Below are positions 11,712 to 21,600 of a DNA stretch of 64,000 bases, in pieces (the stretch's first letter is position 1; each line of letters opens with the position of its first letter). The notes under the pieces were generated by a model. That model was given only the letters and a program-made list of their open reading frames with translations. It was not told where the DNA came from and searched no databases. Where the stretch lies: contig OZ005602.1 of assembly GCA_963930655.1 (NCBI GenBank), forward strand, positions 27,169,840-27,233,839, written 5' to 3'. The stretch comes from Myrica gale (lineage: Eukaryota; Streptophyta; Magnoliopsida; Fagales; Myricaceae). Position numbers and translations under genes: made by a program.

Positions 11712-12035
11712 TAGGGTGGGCAAACCGGGTTCGGGTTCGAAAATTTCAACCCGAACCCAACCCGAATATTTCGGGTTTTTTGTGAGGAAACCCGAACCCG
11801 AACCCGACGGGTCGAAACGGGTCGGTCCGGTTCGGAAAAGACGGGTCACAGGGTGATGGTGTTATATTTTCGGGTTCGGGTTTAATTTCGGGTTTGTTCA
11901 TATACCCGAACCCGAACCCAAAAATCGGTTTTTATTTACATGTAGACCCGAACCCGCCTAAACCCGACCCGGTCGGGTCGAAAACGGGTCGGGCCGGTTC
12001 GGGTTGTCGGGTCTCGGGTTTTTTGCCCACCACTA
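11712..12035. mobile_element. hAT-type MITE rich in CCCGAACCCG / CGGGTTCGGG
   Basis: 324-bp element with ends TAGGGTGGGCA and TGCCCACCACTA and a perfect 8-bp TSD GTCTAGAT (11704-11711 and 12036-12043). The interior is almost entirely variants of CCCGAACCCG and its complement. The 8-bp duplication and ends fit a non-autonomous hAT element. Confidence 0.85.
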
Positions 12036-12370
12036 GTCTAGATTAATAATAAATAAATAACAAAAAAACAGAAGAAGCCTTCTTAACGAGCGGGCTGCAA
12101 CCAGATCCGGCCCACTCTGAAGCCTTATCGCCGCTTCAGGAAGGACGATATTTCGTGGTTGTCGTTTTATGTTTTGACCAGTAAACTGGAGAAGAAGGCA
12201 CCAGCAGCTGTCGAATCGTTGATGATGATGGAGCAACGAAATCAACAGTAAAGAACAATCACCGGAGAGCAAAGCGTACGCCGTTAGACGAGCACCTAAA
12301 GTCACACTGGGCCGCAGGAGACCATCGGTTTAGTGGAGACAATAAAAAAAATCGTGCTCGGACCCGAACT

Positions 12371-12498
12371 GCAGCAAATCTACTGCAGTATGTGAGGGAG
12401 GGGGCGTGGGTTCCAAATAGTGCAGTGCTTTTCGGGCAGGCGTGGGTCCCGGACGGAACTCACGCCCTCCCTCATAAATGTGACCGAACTGCAGAAGA
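12371..12498. repeat. Small foldback repeat with TTTTCGGGCAG core
   Basis: Inverted arms TGAGGGAGGGGGCGTGGG (from about 12392) and its near-complement CTCACGCCCTCCCTCA (about 12461-12476), flanked by ACTGCAG on both sides. The centre (GTGCTTTTCGGGCAGGCGTG) resembles the centre of the foldback at 51159-51320. Confidence 0.6.
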
Positions 12499-12602
12499 CC
12501 CGTCCCAAAAAAACCTTCTTAACTTCTTCTTTCTTTCTTTTTTTGGCTTGTTTGGCCATTTTTATTGGGTTTTTTTCCCAACAAAAAGGCCAGCCAAAAG
12601 TA

Positions 12603-13398
12603 TATAAATTTGAGAGAAAATATACTTTCACTCACTAGGTTTTAGGTGATTATAAAAAATTCATTGGCTAAAAAAATATATACTAAGATTTGAAGTTAAA
12701 TTAGGTCATCAAACTCATCTCTGTTAATGGTTTCAACAGAAAATTTATCTCGTTCAATCGCAATATATATATGTCATTAAAATACATAAAAATTAAACAT
12801 TTGTAACACAAAAATTGTAAATCAATATATAAACTAAAAACTATTTTTTTTAAAAAAAAAAGAGGTAGCTCCCCCACCTTGACCTGGTCAGCCGGGGTGG
12901 AGGGATTCCTCCCCCCTCCACCCTAGCGGCACTCTGGGGTCCCATCCAACAAACCATCTGGGTTGATCGTTGCAGGATGGGGAAAGGTCTCCTTAGCCTT
13001 GATTTGGTAGTGGGGGGAGGGACTTGTCCCCCACCCTGTGCCGACCAGACTTGGGCAGCTCAGGGTGGAGGACGAATCCCTCCCCCTCCATCGTGCATGG
13101 TTCAAGGCAGGGAACTCCACCTTGATCCTTTTTTTAAAAATAAATTTTCATCTTTTAATTTTAGTATTAAATTTTAATTTTAATTTATTTTATATTTTAG
13201 GACACATGACATATTCTAATTGAGTGAGAGCTGTTATTTAGTTTTCGGTTAAATCACTCTAACGAAATTAGGTTAGGTGACCTAATTTACTAACGGACAA
13301 ATCTAAATGACTAAAAATATATTTTTTTGAAACCTAGTGAATTTTTTAAAATTAGCTTAAAACCTAGTGACTGAAATATATTTTACCTAAATTTCTCC
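12603..13398. mobile_element. Non-coding element with long inverted repeats (unit 1 copy)
   Basis: The left end (TTTCACTCACTAGGTTTTA, about 12,625) reappears inverted near 13,365 (AAAACCTAGTGACTGAAAT). The arms run for over 100 bp and include AAATTAGGTCA. The inner part (12,870-13,130) is GC-rich and itself partly inverted (CTCCCCCACCTTGA near 12,870; TCCACCTTGATC near 13,117). TSD not resolved. A partial copy occupies about 28,430-29,106 in unit 2. Confidence 0.65.
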
Positions 13399-13422
13399 GA
13401 AATTTAATTCCTAGCTGGCTAG

Positions 13423-13690
13423 CTTCGTCCATCTGAGCAAGGTATAACATTTTGAGTTTTTGGAAACGTGTTACTCGTGGGATGCCAACGAGAGATCTCA
13501 AAAATCCAATCTATTATGTTCTTTAGCAGACAATAGAAAGTCAGTCATATTGTATGTTATACAAAAGTTCTGAAAGTATTAAAGGAAGACAGCCCCTGCC
13601 ATCCCCTGAATGAGTCTAATTTAGATCTTTACTCCTTTTTGAAGGGACAAGCTAAGGCTAAGAATATGAGTTAAGATTGTTCTGCTCTTT
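13423..13690. repeat. Repeat R1, first copy
   Basis: About 265 bp containing AAGGTATAACATTTTGAG, GGATGCCAACGAG and ATTGTATGTTATACAAAAGT. It recurs at about 14,355-14,600 in unit 1 and, split by a hAT element, at 30,017-30,041 plus 31,149-31,330 in unit 2. No coding potential. Confidence 0.75.
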
Positions 13691-14063
13691 TTGTTTTGAT
13701 ATTAAATTTCTCTTTTCTACTTCTTGTCACCTATTAATACATATAGGTTTTTTTTTCATTAAACACCATATTCTGCTCATATTCCGTTTACCACTCACGA
13801 TACTTTCCACCACCTCTGACAACCCTCGGCTGTAATATCCAACGCAGCTCCGGCGAGGGGTCTGAGACCAATTCCGACTAGTTTTTCATGCTTGTTCCAG
13901 TCGTGCCATCCCTTTGTTCAGATTCTGCTCGATGGGACCTCTTTACTACATCTACTCATCCGAAAATCAATTTAAGGTTCTCAAATCACCTCATCCAGAG
14001 CCACACTTGTATTTGTTCTGAGCCGACCCACATCGAATTTTATGACTGCCACCTCTGCGATGT

Positions 14064-14269
14064 GGATTCGGATTCAGTTCAGACGGTACGGGTCCAGATG
14101 CGTCCAGACCCACGGTCTGGATTGAATCCGAACGAAATGGACGATTGGGAGGCCGTCTTCCCGAGCGGACCAACAGGAAGGCCTACCCGTCGTCCATTTT
14201 GTTCGGATTCAATCCAGACCGTGCGTCTGGACGCGTTTGGATCCGTACGGTCTGGACAGAATCCGAGTC
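14064..14269. mobile_element. Foldback MITE with TCTGGA palindromes
   Basis: An almost perfect hairpin of about 206 bp: GGATTCGGATTCAGTTCAGA on the left and TCTGGACAGAATCCGAG on the right, with further internal inverted pairs (TTGAATCCGAACGAAATGGA / CCATTTTGTTCGGATTCAA). The 153-codon ORF through this region is a by-product of the hairpin. Its unit 2 equivalent (near 29,985) lacks the hairpin, so insertion or loss post-dates the duplication. Confidence 0.75.
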
Positions 14270-14354
14270 TCTACAATCTTGTTTCTTTGCGCTCTAGACG
14301 TCATCATCATTTTAATTGTGTCGAAGCTTTGCACCCCTCCAAAATTTGATACCT

Positions 14355-14600
14355 AGCTTCGTGCATGACAGCAAGGTATAACATTTTGAGTTTTTGGAAA
14401 CGTGTTTCTCGTGGGATGCCAACGAGGGACTACAAAAATCTAATCTATTATGCTCTTAAGCAGACAATAGAAAGCAAGTCATTTTGTATGTTATACAAAA
14501 GTTCTGAAAGTGTTAAAGGAAGACACCCCCGACTCTAATTTAGATCTTTACCCCTTTTTGAAGGGAAAAGCTAAGAATAAGAGTTAAGATTGTTTTCTCT
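14355..14600. repeat. Repeat R1, second copy
   Basis: Second copy of the repeat at 13,423-13,690, with a few small deletions. Confidence 0.75.
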
Positions 14601-15265
14601 TTTTCTTTTTGTTTGTTTGTTTGATTTATTTTTTCTACTCCTTGTCACCTATTAATATATACCGATATTTTTTTTCCAGAAATATCATATTCTGCTCCAT
14701 ATTTGTGGGGCAAAATCAAAGTGCATGTCTCCTTCAAATTTCAATTTCAATTTCTAATTACTCCCTCAAAGCTTAAAAAGAATGATGCGTTGCCCGTCAT
14801 TCAGGAAATGCTCTCATGTGCCCCTAGAAGACGCATTCGAAATGTCACAAAAGCTGGGGAAAAAAAAAGGCAAAAAGGACGAAAGCTACATAGATTGCGT
14901 CCCCAATGACATGGCCAGACGAGGACCTCCTCCCGGATAGTGGCTCTGGGGAGGGGGTGAGCGGCTAGAGAGAGAAGCAGAACAGTATATCAGAAGTTTC
15001 TCTAGCGGCCGGGTCGGGATTCAAATGAAGTTTCTTAAGTGCTGCTAAGAACAGTACATCAGAACTTTTAACGACAAAGGGCCGGAAACGCTTGAAAATT
15101 AAAGAAAGAAAGTGCTCATAGAATTACTACGAGCATGTTTCTTTAAAGAAAGTTCTCACCCATGGCCCATGGGAATAACGTGCTCTTCTTTTTGTAATTT
15201 TTAATGTTCAAATTCTGGAGATCAATCATAATCTTTAATGCAAAAAGACGGGGAAGTGTAAAGTT

Positions 15266-15480
15266 GTGACAGTTTGTGAGAATGAAGACGTTGAAAGCAT
15301 AACGTGCTTAGGAGGTACTGCTAATTATTCTCAAACTCGTACTATAAGTACAAGTGCAAGAAGGGACGATTTCGAAATCATCAGTGAGAAATTAGAGATT
15401 AGATATTCTATCAGTGTGGCGTCTGGGAGCGCAGAAGGATTTCTTTCAAGCAAAGATTTACAGGTTCTTTACTCCAATCT
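15266..15480 (+). other. Unknown exon-like fragment shared with unit 2
   Basis: An open frame (first ATG-like start at 15266, extending to a stop near 15583) that I cannot assign to any family. The part around 15,420-15,480 (GTCTGG..., AAGCAAAGATTTACAGG) has a counterpart at about 37,030-37,085, immediately upstream of the second DUF247 gene. It may be a leader exon or remnant of a neighbouring gene. Confidence 0.35.
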
Positions 15481-15894
15481 TCCATTTGATTCAGTTTTCA
15501 CGATTAGGGTTTACCGAAAATTATTTCACTACTTAATGAAGTTCATATTTTCCATCATTCACTTGCATTTTCTCATACATTAACCACAAAAAATCAAGCT
15601 TACACAATGATCAGAAGTGTATCTTGGCATAGTGAGTTTGTAATTATTATTTTTTGGCTTAAATATTGATACACCCTATGTGATATTGACTTTTACTCTG
15701 AGTACAACATTAAATGGTACGGTCCCTATGGTCAGTTTTTCAAACGTACAATATTATTTTGTATTGAATTACCTTCAAAAGAACCTGTAAAAAGAGGGCT
15801 ATACGCTTAGGGAAAAAAAAATGGCTACACTCTGTGTCAGGGGCTGCACAGTCCAAATTTTACTTCGAGATTGGTTTTTTCTTAAACCAAAATA

Positions 15895-16233
15895 AAAAGT
15901 AGGAAAAAGAGCAAAACAAAAGCAAAAACAAAAACAGAGGAACAAACGTCAGCCCTGCCTATTGCGGAACATTTTCTATCTGGGAAAATTTCTAGAGAAA
16001 GAAAATCTCACAAAAAATCAAATGGGAATAAGTATGTGAGACTTGGGCTGGCAGGGAAATGTTGGGAAGGGTCCTTGGGGGACAAACTTTCTATTGTTCG
16101 TCTGAAGTCGAGCTTTTTTGAGCAGGTGTTCTAGATCATATATAGCCGAAACTACTGCAAATGTTGCTTGCTAGACATTTGATTTGTTGTTTGTCTGTCA
16201 CTGTAGGGAAAAGGAAGTTGACCATTAGGAAAG
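15895..16233 (+). promoter_or_regulatory. 5' leader of DUF247 copy 1
   Basis: Conserved with 38,465-38,800 in unit 2. A plausible leader-intron acceptor (TCTGTCACTGTAG) lies about 30 bp before the ATG in both copies; leader introns are common in DUF247 genes. Confidence 0.5.
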
Positions 16234-17671
16234 ATGTCCACGATTGCTGCCACCAATTCAGAACCAATTGAACGCCAGGACTGGATCATTGACTTTTCAC
16301 AAGTGAGGGAGCCTGCTCAGTGGCCAGAGTGTTGCATCTACAGGGTCCCCAAGAAACTTCGCAAGGTAAATAAAGACGCCTACACTCCAAAGCTGGTTTC
16401 AATAGGCCCTCTTCATCACGGCAGCGAAGAGCTGAGTGACATGGAACAGCTGAAAGTGAGATATTTCATGCTATACTGTGTTCAGGTTCTGAAGGGCAAG
16501 GAGGGCGGTGCAAGTACCGCTAAAGAGAAGAAAGTACAACTCCAGCACAAACTTGCAAGTATCGTTGAAAAGAACAGTGAAAAAATCAGCCGTTGTTATG
16601 CGGAGTACCCTCCACTCGGCCATGAAGAGTTCGTGAGAATGATTCTACTGGATGCTACCTTTATCATTGAGTTGTTCTTGAGGACTGCTGGAGATGCAGA
16701 AGATATTGGAAACGATTATATACTATCGAAAAACTGGCTAACCCATGGTATAATGCAAGACTTGATATTACTCGAGAATCAGCTGCCTTTTTTTATTCTG
16801 AAGGAAATACATGAAGCGTTTTCAATGCCTGTTCAAAAGAAGCAAACAGACTTTCTTACGCTTGCCTGTGGCTACTTGAACCGCTCCTTTGAAGACCAAG
16901 AAAAATCCACCAAAGAGTTGAAGGAAGTAAAACATTTGACCGATTTGCTCAGGTATGTATTCATTCTCCCACTCAATAATCAAGACAAGGCTCTCAAGGA
17001 AATACTAATCAAGACAAGGCGGCATGCACATGCCTGAATGCTCAAGGAAGTACTTCTAGTAAGCTACCTAGTGCATCAAATCTGGACTTGGCTGGAGTGG
17101 AATTCCGAAAGGCAGATGGTGGATTATTTGACATAGACTTCAAGAAGAGTATGTGCATGGAATGGATTCCGTGCTTGACTTGCTCATGGCTCTTGGCTTG
17201 CTTACCATGCTCAAAAGGCAAATTCTTGCAGAGCCTGGAACCTTGCTTGGAAGTACCATTCTTTTTGGTAAACAATTCAACTGAGACTGTTTTCCGAAAC
17301 CTTATGGCCCTGGAGCAGTGCCATTATCCATTAAAGCTGCTTACGTCTGCACTTATATCGTGCTACTGGATAATCTTGTCGACACCGAGAAAGATGTGGA
17401 TTTGCTAGCCAGAAAAAATATTATTGAGAACCATCTGGGCAGTAATGATGCAGTTGCGACTATGATTAACAAGCTTTGCGAGGAAATAGGGGACGTCAGT
17501 CCCTATTACTCAGATCTGTCTAAAAAACTCATTAAGCACCATGAAAACCGTTGGAATCACTTTATGGCACTCCTGAAAAGTGCGTATTTCGCCAATATTT
17601 GGACAGGCACTGGAACTGTTGTTGGTCTTGTAGTCCTTTTTTTCACTCTCTGGGGTTTCTTTAGGAAGTAA
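16234..17671 (+). pseudogene. DUF247 (UPF0481) family pseudogene, unit 1
   Basis: Three successive frames together give a full DUF247 protein. Frame 1 (16234-17037) has the N-terminal half: CCIYRVPKKLRKVNKDAYTP, SIGPLHHG, DATFIIELFL and QDLILLENQLPFFIL. Frame 3 (about 17,080-17,310) has GVEFRKADGGLFDIDFKKS and FRNLMALEQCHYP. Frame 2 (about 17,340-17671) has YIVLLDNLVDTEKDVDLL, a KSAYFANIW motif and a C-terminal membrane segment GTVVGLVVLFFTLWGFF. The first shift lies in a short internal duplication of AATCAAGACAAGGC (about 16,980-17,020). The second is a 2-base excess near 17,325 relative to the copy at 38801. Family proteins are plant-specific, C-terminally membrane-anchored and of mostly unknown role. 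It cannot make a full protein. Confidence 0.88.
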
Positions 17672-18422
17672 ATGGGCAAATGCGGATTCGTACACCTAAA
17701 ACCAAGCCTTCTTTGACTACAATCTACAATATTCGATGTCAATGATGTTCTTCCTTTAAAAGGTTCTTGTTTTCTATGCTTGTTCCACTTTGAAGTATTC
17801 TACGTCTTCATAGATATTATTAGGTCTGGTGCTTTATTTTTGGTTTGTATTCTAGTTTTGAGTCCTTTATTTTATTTTTTATTTTTGAGAGTCCTGGCTT
17901 GTGTTTGATGTAATAAATAATGTTGTTCCTTCTGAAAAGAATGACACTTTAGAACATTTAATCTTCCACGAACTTTGCGCAAACAGTTGATCTTCTTTTG
18001 ATTCTGCAATTCAGTTGTAACTTATACGCAAAACCAGGGGAAGATTAGAGTTTGTGAAATCTACATGATTTTTTTTTTCTTTCAATGCAAAACGTGGGAT
18101 TTGCAGCAGCATAATACAAGGGAGCATTAGCTAGTACTAGCTGCCAAGGCCATGTCCTTTTTCTTCTGTTATCAAGGGTTTCAACTTCATTATCTCCCTT
18201 AAATATTGCAACAGCATAGATTTATATATGAACCAAGTCATTTTAAAATCGAAATTCTAAATAAAGATCCTAATTAGGCACTGTTTATATGTTTATTCAT
18301 TGCACCAACGAAACAAATATTGGAAACCACATGACATAATATATCAGGCATCAAGTCAACAAAATAAAAACAACAATGCAACGAAGCCTTGAAGGCAGGC
18401 TCAACAATGCATTAGCGCTAGA
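17672..18422. other. 3' flank of DUF247 copy 1
   Basis: Convergent 3' ends: the DUF247 copy reads rightward and the AATF remnant leftward. The sequence is closely similar to 40,486-41,101 in unit 2 and belongs to the duplication. No other gene seen. Confidence 0.6.
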
Positions 18423-18732
18423 CTATACAGAAGCTTGTTTTGGGGTCTTCAGCCCAAACAAATTTTCAAATAGTTTAGGGGCGATAAGAGGAAGATCCAT
18501 AGGTAGAGGAGCCATGAAATTTGCAATCTTTTCGTGGACACGATACCTACAAAATTATAATATATACATAGCAGAAACATGGATATATATATATATATAT
18601 ATAAACTACAGGGCTCAACAAAATGTTATTACCATACGATGATGGGTAAATCGTCTCAAAGAATTCCTTCAGTAATTGCTGGTAAAATTCAGAGTCATCC
18701 AGAAGTTCAGGGTCACCATCAGCTTGTGATTC
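18423..18732 (-). pseudogene. 3'-end fragment of AATF-like (TRAUB) gene, unit 1
   Basis: Two exon equivalents on the minus strand. 18633-18732 gives ESQADGDPELLDDSEFYQQ and so on. 18423-18546 gives the C-terminal YRVHEKIANFMAPLPMDLPP and PKLFENLFGLKTPKQASV followed by a stop. The exon lying between them in unit 2 (41380-41464) is absent here, replaced by an AT run, and everything upstream is missing because the duplication ended inside the gene. Non-functional. Confidence 0.85.
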
Positions 18733-18792
18733 CTGTCAAGGCAAAAGGATTCAATAAATATCAAACTTTGTGATACGAAGAACAGAACCATC

Positions 18793-18875
18793 ATCTTCTA
18801 CTCATCTGTGAATAAGACTGCTTGATATCTAATATTGAGGTCATCATTCAGTAACATTGATACCGGAGTATGGCA
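18793..18875. repeat. 80-bp direct repeat at the duplication junction, copy 1
   Basis: Runs from TCTTCTACTCATCTGTGAAT through CATTCAGTAACATTGATACC to GGAGTATGG. The second copy is at 19183-19213 plus 20231-20278, interrupted by the retroposon. The AATF intron at 42,145-42,209 carries the same sequence up to CATTCAGTAACATTG. Between the copies (18,876-19,182) is about 307 bp of unassigned GC-richer sequence. Confidence 0.8.
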
Positions 18876-19213
18876 GTCAGCGGTTTCAATCTCCGGAGGA
18901 GAAGTGAGCACACGACCAAGCCGATTTGGAGGAGCTCAGCTAGGGCGAGCGTCGATTTGAAATTGGGGGAGGAAGTCGAAGACGAAGGCTGAAGGCATTT
19001 TCGGCAGAGACCGCGTGTGAAGTTTGCGGGTTGCAGGTTTCGTTCGGGTCATACAGCCGGGTGCCTCATTAATGTGCTGGCCTAAGTTTGACAGTCCGAT
19101 GAAGCCCACAAGATCTGAGCCGTGTAATCGCACCACTCACAGCAACCGAAACTCACATAATAACCGAAGCCCATAACCATATCTTCTACTCATATGTGAA
19201 TAAGACTGCTTGA

Positions 19214-20214
19214 ACAAATTAGGATATGCTTTTTTTCGACGGCAAACGCTCCCAACTCTGGTAGCCGCCTATACACAGTGCCCTTACGGTGGAGGGGGGA
19301 GCTCCGGCTCCTTCACCCCCTCCTCCTTTTTTCTTCTCTTTTTCCTCTCCCCCTCTTCCCTCTTCCCTTTCCTTCTCTCCGGTCCGGTCGGTGGTGGCTC
19401 TGTTGGGTTGGTTTTTGGTTTTTTCTTGCAGGTGGCTTCCACTCGGTTTCCGGCGTTTTCCGTCTCCTTTGGACACGCACGCGCCGGCTAGTTGGTTTCC
19501 TCCCGCCGAGAGCTTCCAGATCCATCTTCCCCGGCGCCGAAGCGGTGGCCGCTCGGCGCGTGGATCTGACGCGCGGCGGATCTTTGCCGCGCGTGGCTGC
19601 CTCTCCGCCCCCCGAACCCAGCCATTCTCCCCCGGTGTGGATCGTGTGGCTCCTGCGCTCCATTTTCCACCACGGTTCCGCCCTGCCGTCCACCACGCGT
19701 CGCCACGTCCGCCGCACGCGCCGCCGCCGGTTTCTGTCCGTTTTGTAATAAACCTGTTTGGGTTGGCCCCTGTGTTTCGGGCTTGTTTGTTGGTCATGTG
19801 GTCGCCTGTTTGGGCCTGCCCCTCTGTTTCGGGCTCGTGTTGTGTCGTGTTTTCACCCGTTTGGGTTTGCCCCTCTGTTTCGGGCTTGTTGTTTGTTTTG
19901 TCTCGTGGTTGTCTGTCCGCCCCTTCTGTGGGCTTATCCGAGCCCTTGTGGCTTTTATCCGACCCTTTGTTGGGTCTAGCTCCGCGTCGTTTGTGGCGCT
20001 TTACCGGCTTGTCTAGGTCCTAGTAGCTCTGCCTACTATGTCCGGCCATCACTCCATCTGCCCTACATGGAGTATATAATGGTTCCTCTGATCCTTCCGA
20101 GGGTCTTGCTGGTTTTCTCTGTCTTGTCTGTCCCGTCTGTCCTGTTGTCTTGTTGTATTTCCGTTTTGTTTTCTTGTTTTTAATATATAGGTTCTTTTCT
20201 CAAGAAAAAAAAAA
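19214..20214 (+). mobile_element. 1.0-kb poly(A) retroposon with 16-bp TSD, family unknown
   Basis: The insertion is bounded by a perfect 16-bp direct repeat GAATAAGACTGCTTGA (19198-19213 and 20215-20230) and ends in an A-rich tail after TTTTTAATATATAGGTTC. This is typical of LINE-machinery retroposition. The 5' half is GC/CT-rich. The region 19,757-19,895 has three tandem units of about 50 bp around GCCCCTCTGTTTCGGGCT. No reverse transcriptase is visible; the long frames on both strands are compositional and lack homology I can name. It may be a short non-autonomous LINE derivative joining LINE 5' and 3' leader regions, or a processed transcript copy. Confidence 0.75.
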
Positions 20215-20274
20215 GAATAAGACTGCTTGATATCTAATATTGAGGTCATCATTCAGTAACATTGATACCGGAGT

Positions 20275-21353
20275 ATGGTGTTCCTATCCGAAACCGAAAT
20301 ACCAGCAGTGCCGGAACCACCACGATCACCCATGGCCTCCTCAGTTTCGTCACCCAAGTCTCAGCCCTTTCAAACCTTTGCTTTCTCCAACTTGAAGTGG
20401 CCACTCAACCATTCTGCCACTCACAACCACCGGTTCCACAGCAGACTCGGACAGTCGGTTCACGACCACTTGCTGAAGATTATCATTGCCAGGTGATCCG
20501 AAAGCTCGCCGAGTCGACTCATTCTGCTGGCCCGGAACCTCGTCTCGTTTCTCGGTCGAAGAAAGACAACCACCGCGTCAATAAACTCTCCAGTTTCAGT
20601 TGGAAGCGTTCTGAACCGGATAGTCGGGATGATCCGGTGTTTCGTGGTGTGAAGAATGGCTTTTTCTCCTCCTTCGGTGCTCCTGAGCGCTTCATAGAAA
20701 AGGCATGGAAGAAACCGGTTCTTACTAAGCCTCTGGAATGAAAATCTGCAGGAGAAGCAAGCGAACTCTGGTCAGTGTTCCTGTGACCGAGAAACCGGAG
20801 GCGAAATCAACGCCATCCGATCCGTAATCGAAAATCTGTCTTCGTATGCGATACATTAAAAAGTCTTTTGCTGTCGATGATGATGGCGGCGCATCCCAAC
20901 GCCAACGGAGGAGGAGGACTCCCAGCGCAGGAGACCAAATCCCAGCCTGCGCGTCCTGCTGACTCGACTCAGGCCCGAAACGGAAGGGATACGAAAATTC
21001 CGGAGAAAAGACCAAAAGACTTTCGATCGCGCTATCGAGAAACGAAATCGAGCAGGATATCTTCGTGTTAACTGGGTCCAAGCCCTCCAGGAGGCCCAAG
21101 AACGGAGCCGAGAACGTTAAGATACAGCTCGATGTAAAAGCATTTGCGCTTCTATCTACAAGCCCGCCCAAGAAGTAAATCATGTTTGCTTTCTCTTCTT
21201 AATTGCCATCTTTTTTCAAAGTCGTCCTTAGTTGTTAATTACTACTAAAATATGTCTTCTTTTTGTTTGCAGAATGTTTTTCCGGGATTGTGGCTGGGTT
21301 CGATTACGCCGGAAGCATACAGGGTCAGCGATGCTCCTGGGAAGGTCTGCACC
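20275..21353 (+). pseudogene. DUF1639 pseudogene, unit 2
   Basis: Close copy of the gene at 6007. It starts at the same ATG (MVFLSETEIPAVPEPPRSPM) and ends with the second-exon half NVFPGLWLGSITPEAYRVSD near 21,273-21,344. A deletion around 20,455-20,480 shifts the frame (stop at 20,494-20,496). Another shift or stop follows at about 20,739, the central acidic/basic linker is shortened, and the segment encoding the exon 3 equivalent is lost. The 5' homology starts exactly at the ATG, with no promoter of the original gene, so it was probably dead on arrival. Confidence 0.9.
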
Positions 21354-21600
21354 GTTGACTATTTCTCTTCTGATTGACTTCTTGAATTCTTTTCATTCTT
21401 AAAAGATAGTTTAATATCCGATGAAACGGTCGGTTCATTTTATTTTTCAGCATCGCATCTGGCATATTCATTGTGATTACAGAATTCACTGCAAGTTAGA
21501 TCACCTTGTGCATGCTGACTCAGTGACAGTTCCTTGACTTCACAGATATTAGTATCGTTGGGGCAGTTAAAATTACTTGATATGTCTGTATTTATTTAGA

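Noticed and set aside
12033..12305. 90-codon minus-strand ORF
   Set aside because: No domain; adjoins the hAT MITE end and looks like chance.
13888..14349. 153-codon plus-strand ORF
   Set aside because: Runs through a hairpin MITE and repeat; the unit 2 copy does not maintain the frame.
16234..17671. Reading DUF247 copy 1 as an intron-containing functional gene
   Set aside because: No GT-AG introns restore the frame at both shifts, and copy 2 runs through those sites continuously.
19219..20023. Long overlapping ORFs of 134-244 codons on both strands
   Set aside because: They lie inside the GC-rich retroposon, occur in several frames at once and show only compositional bias (Pro/Arg/Ser).
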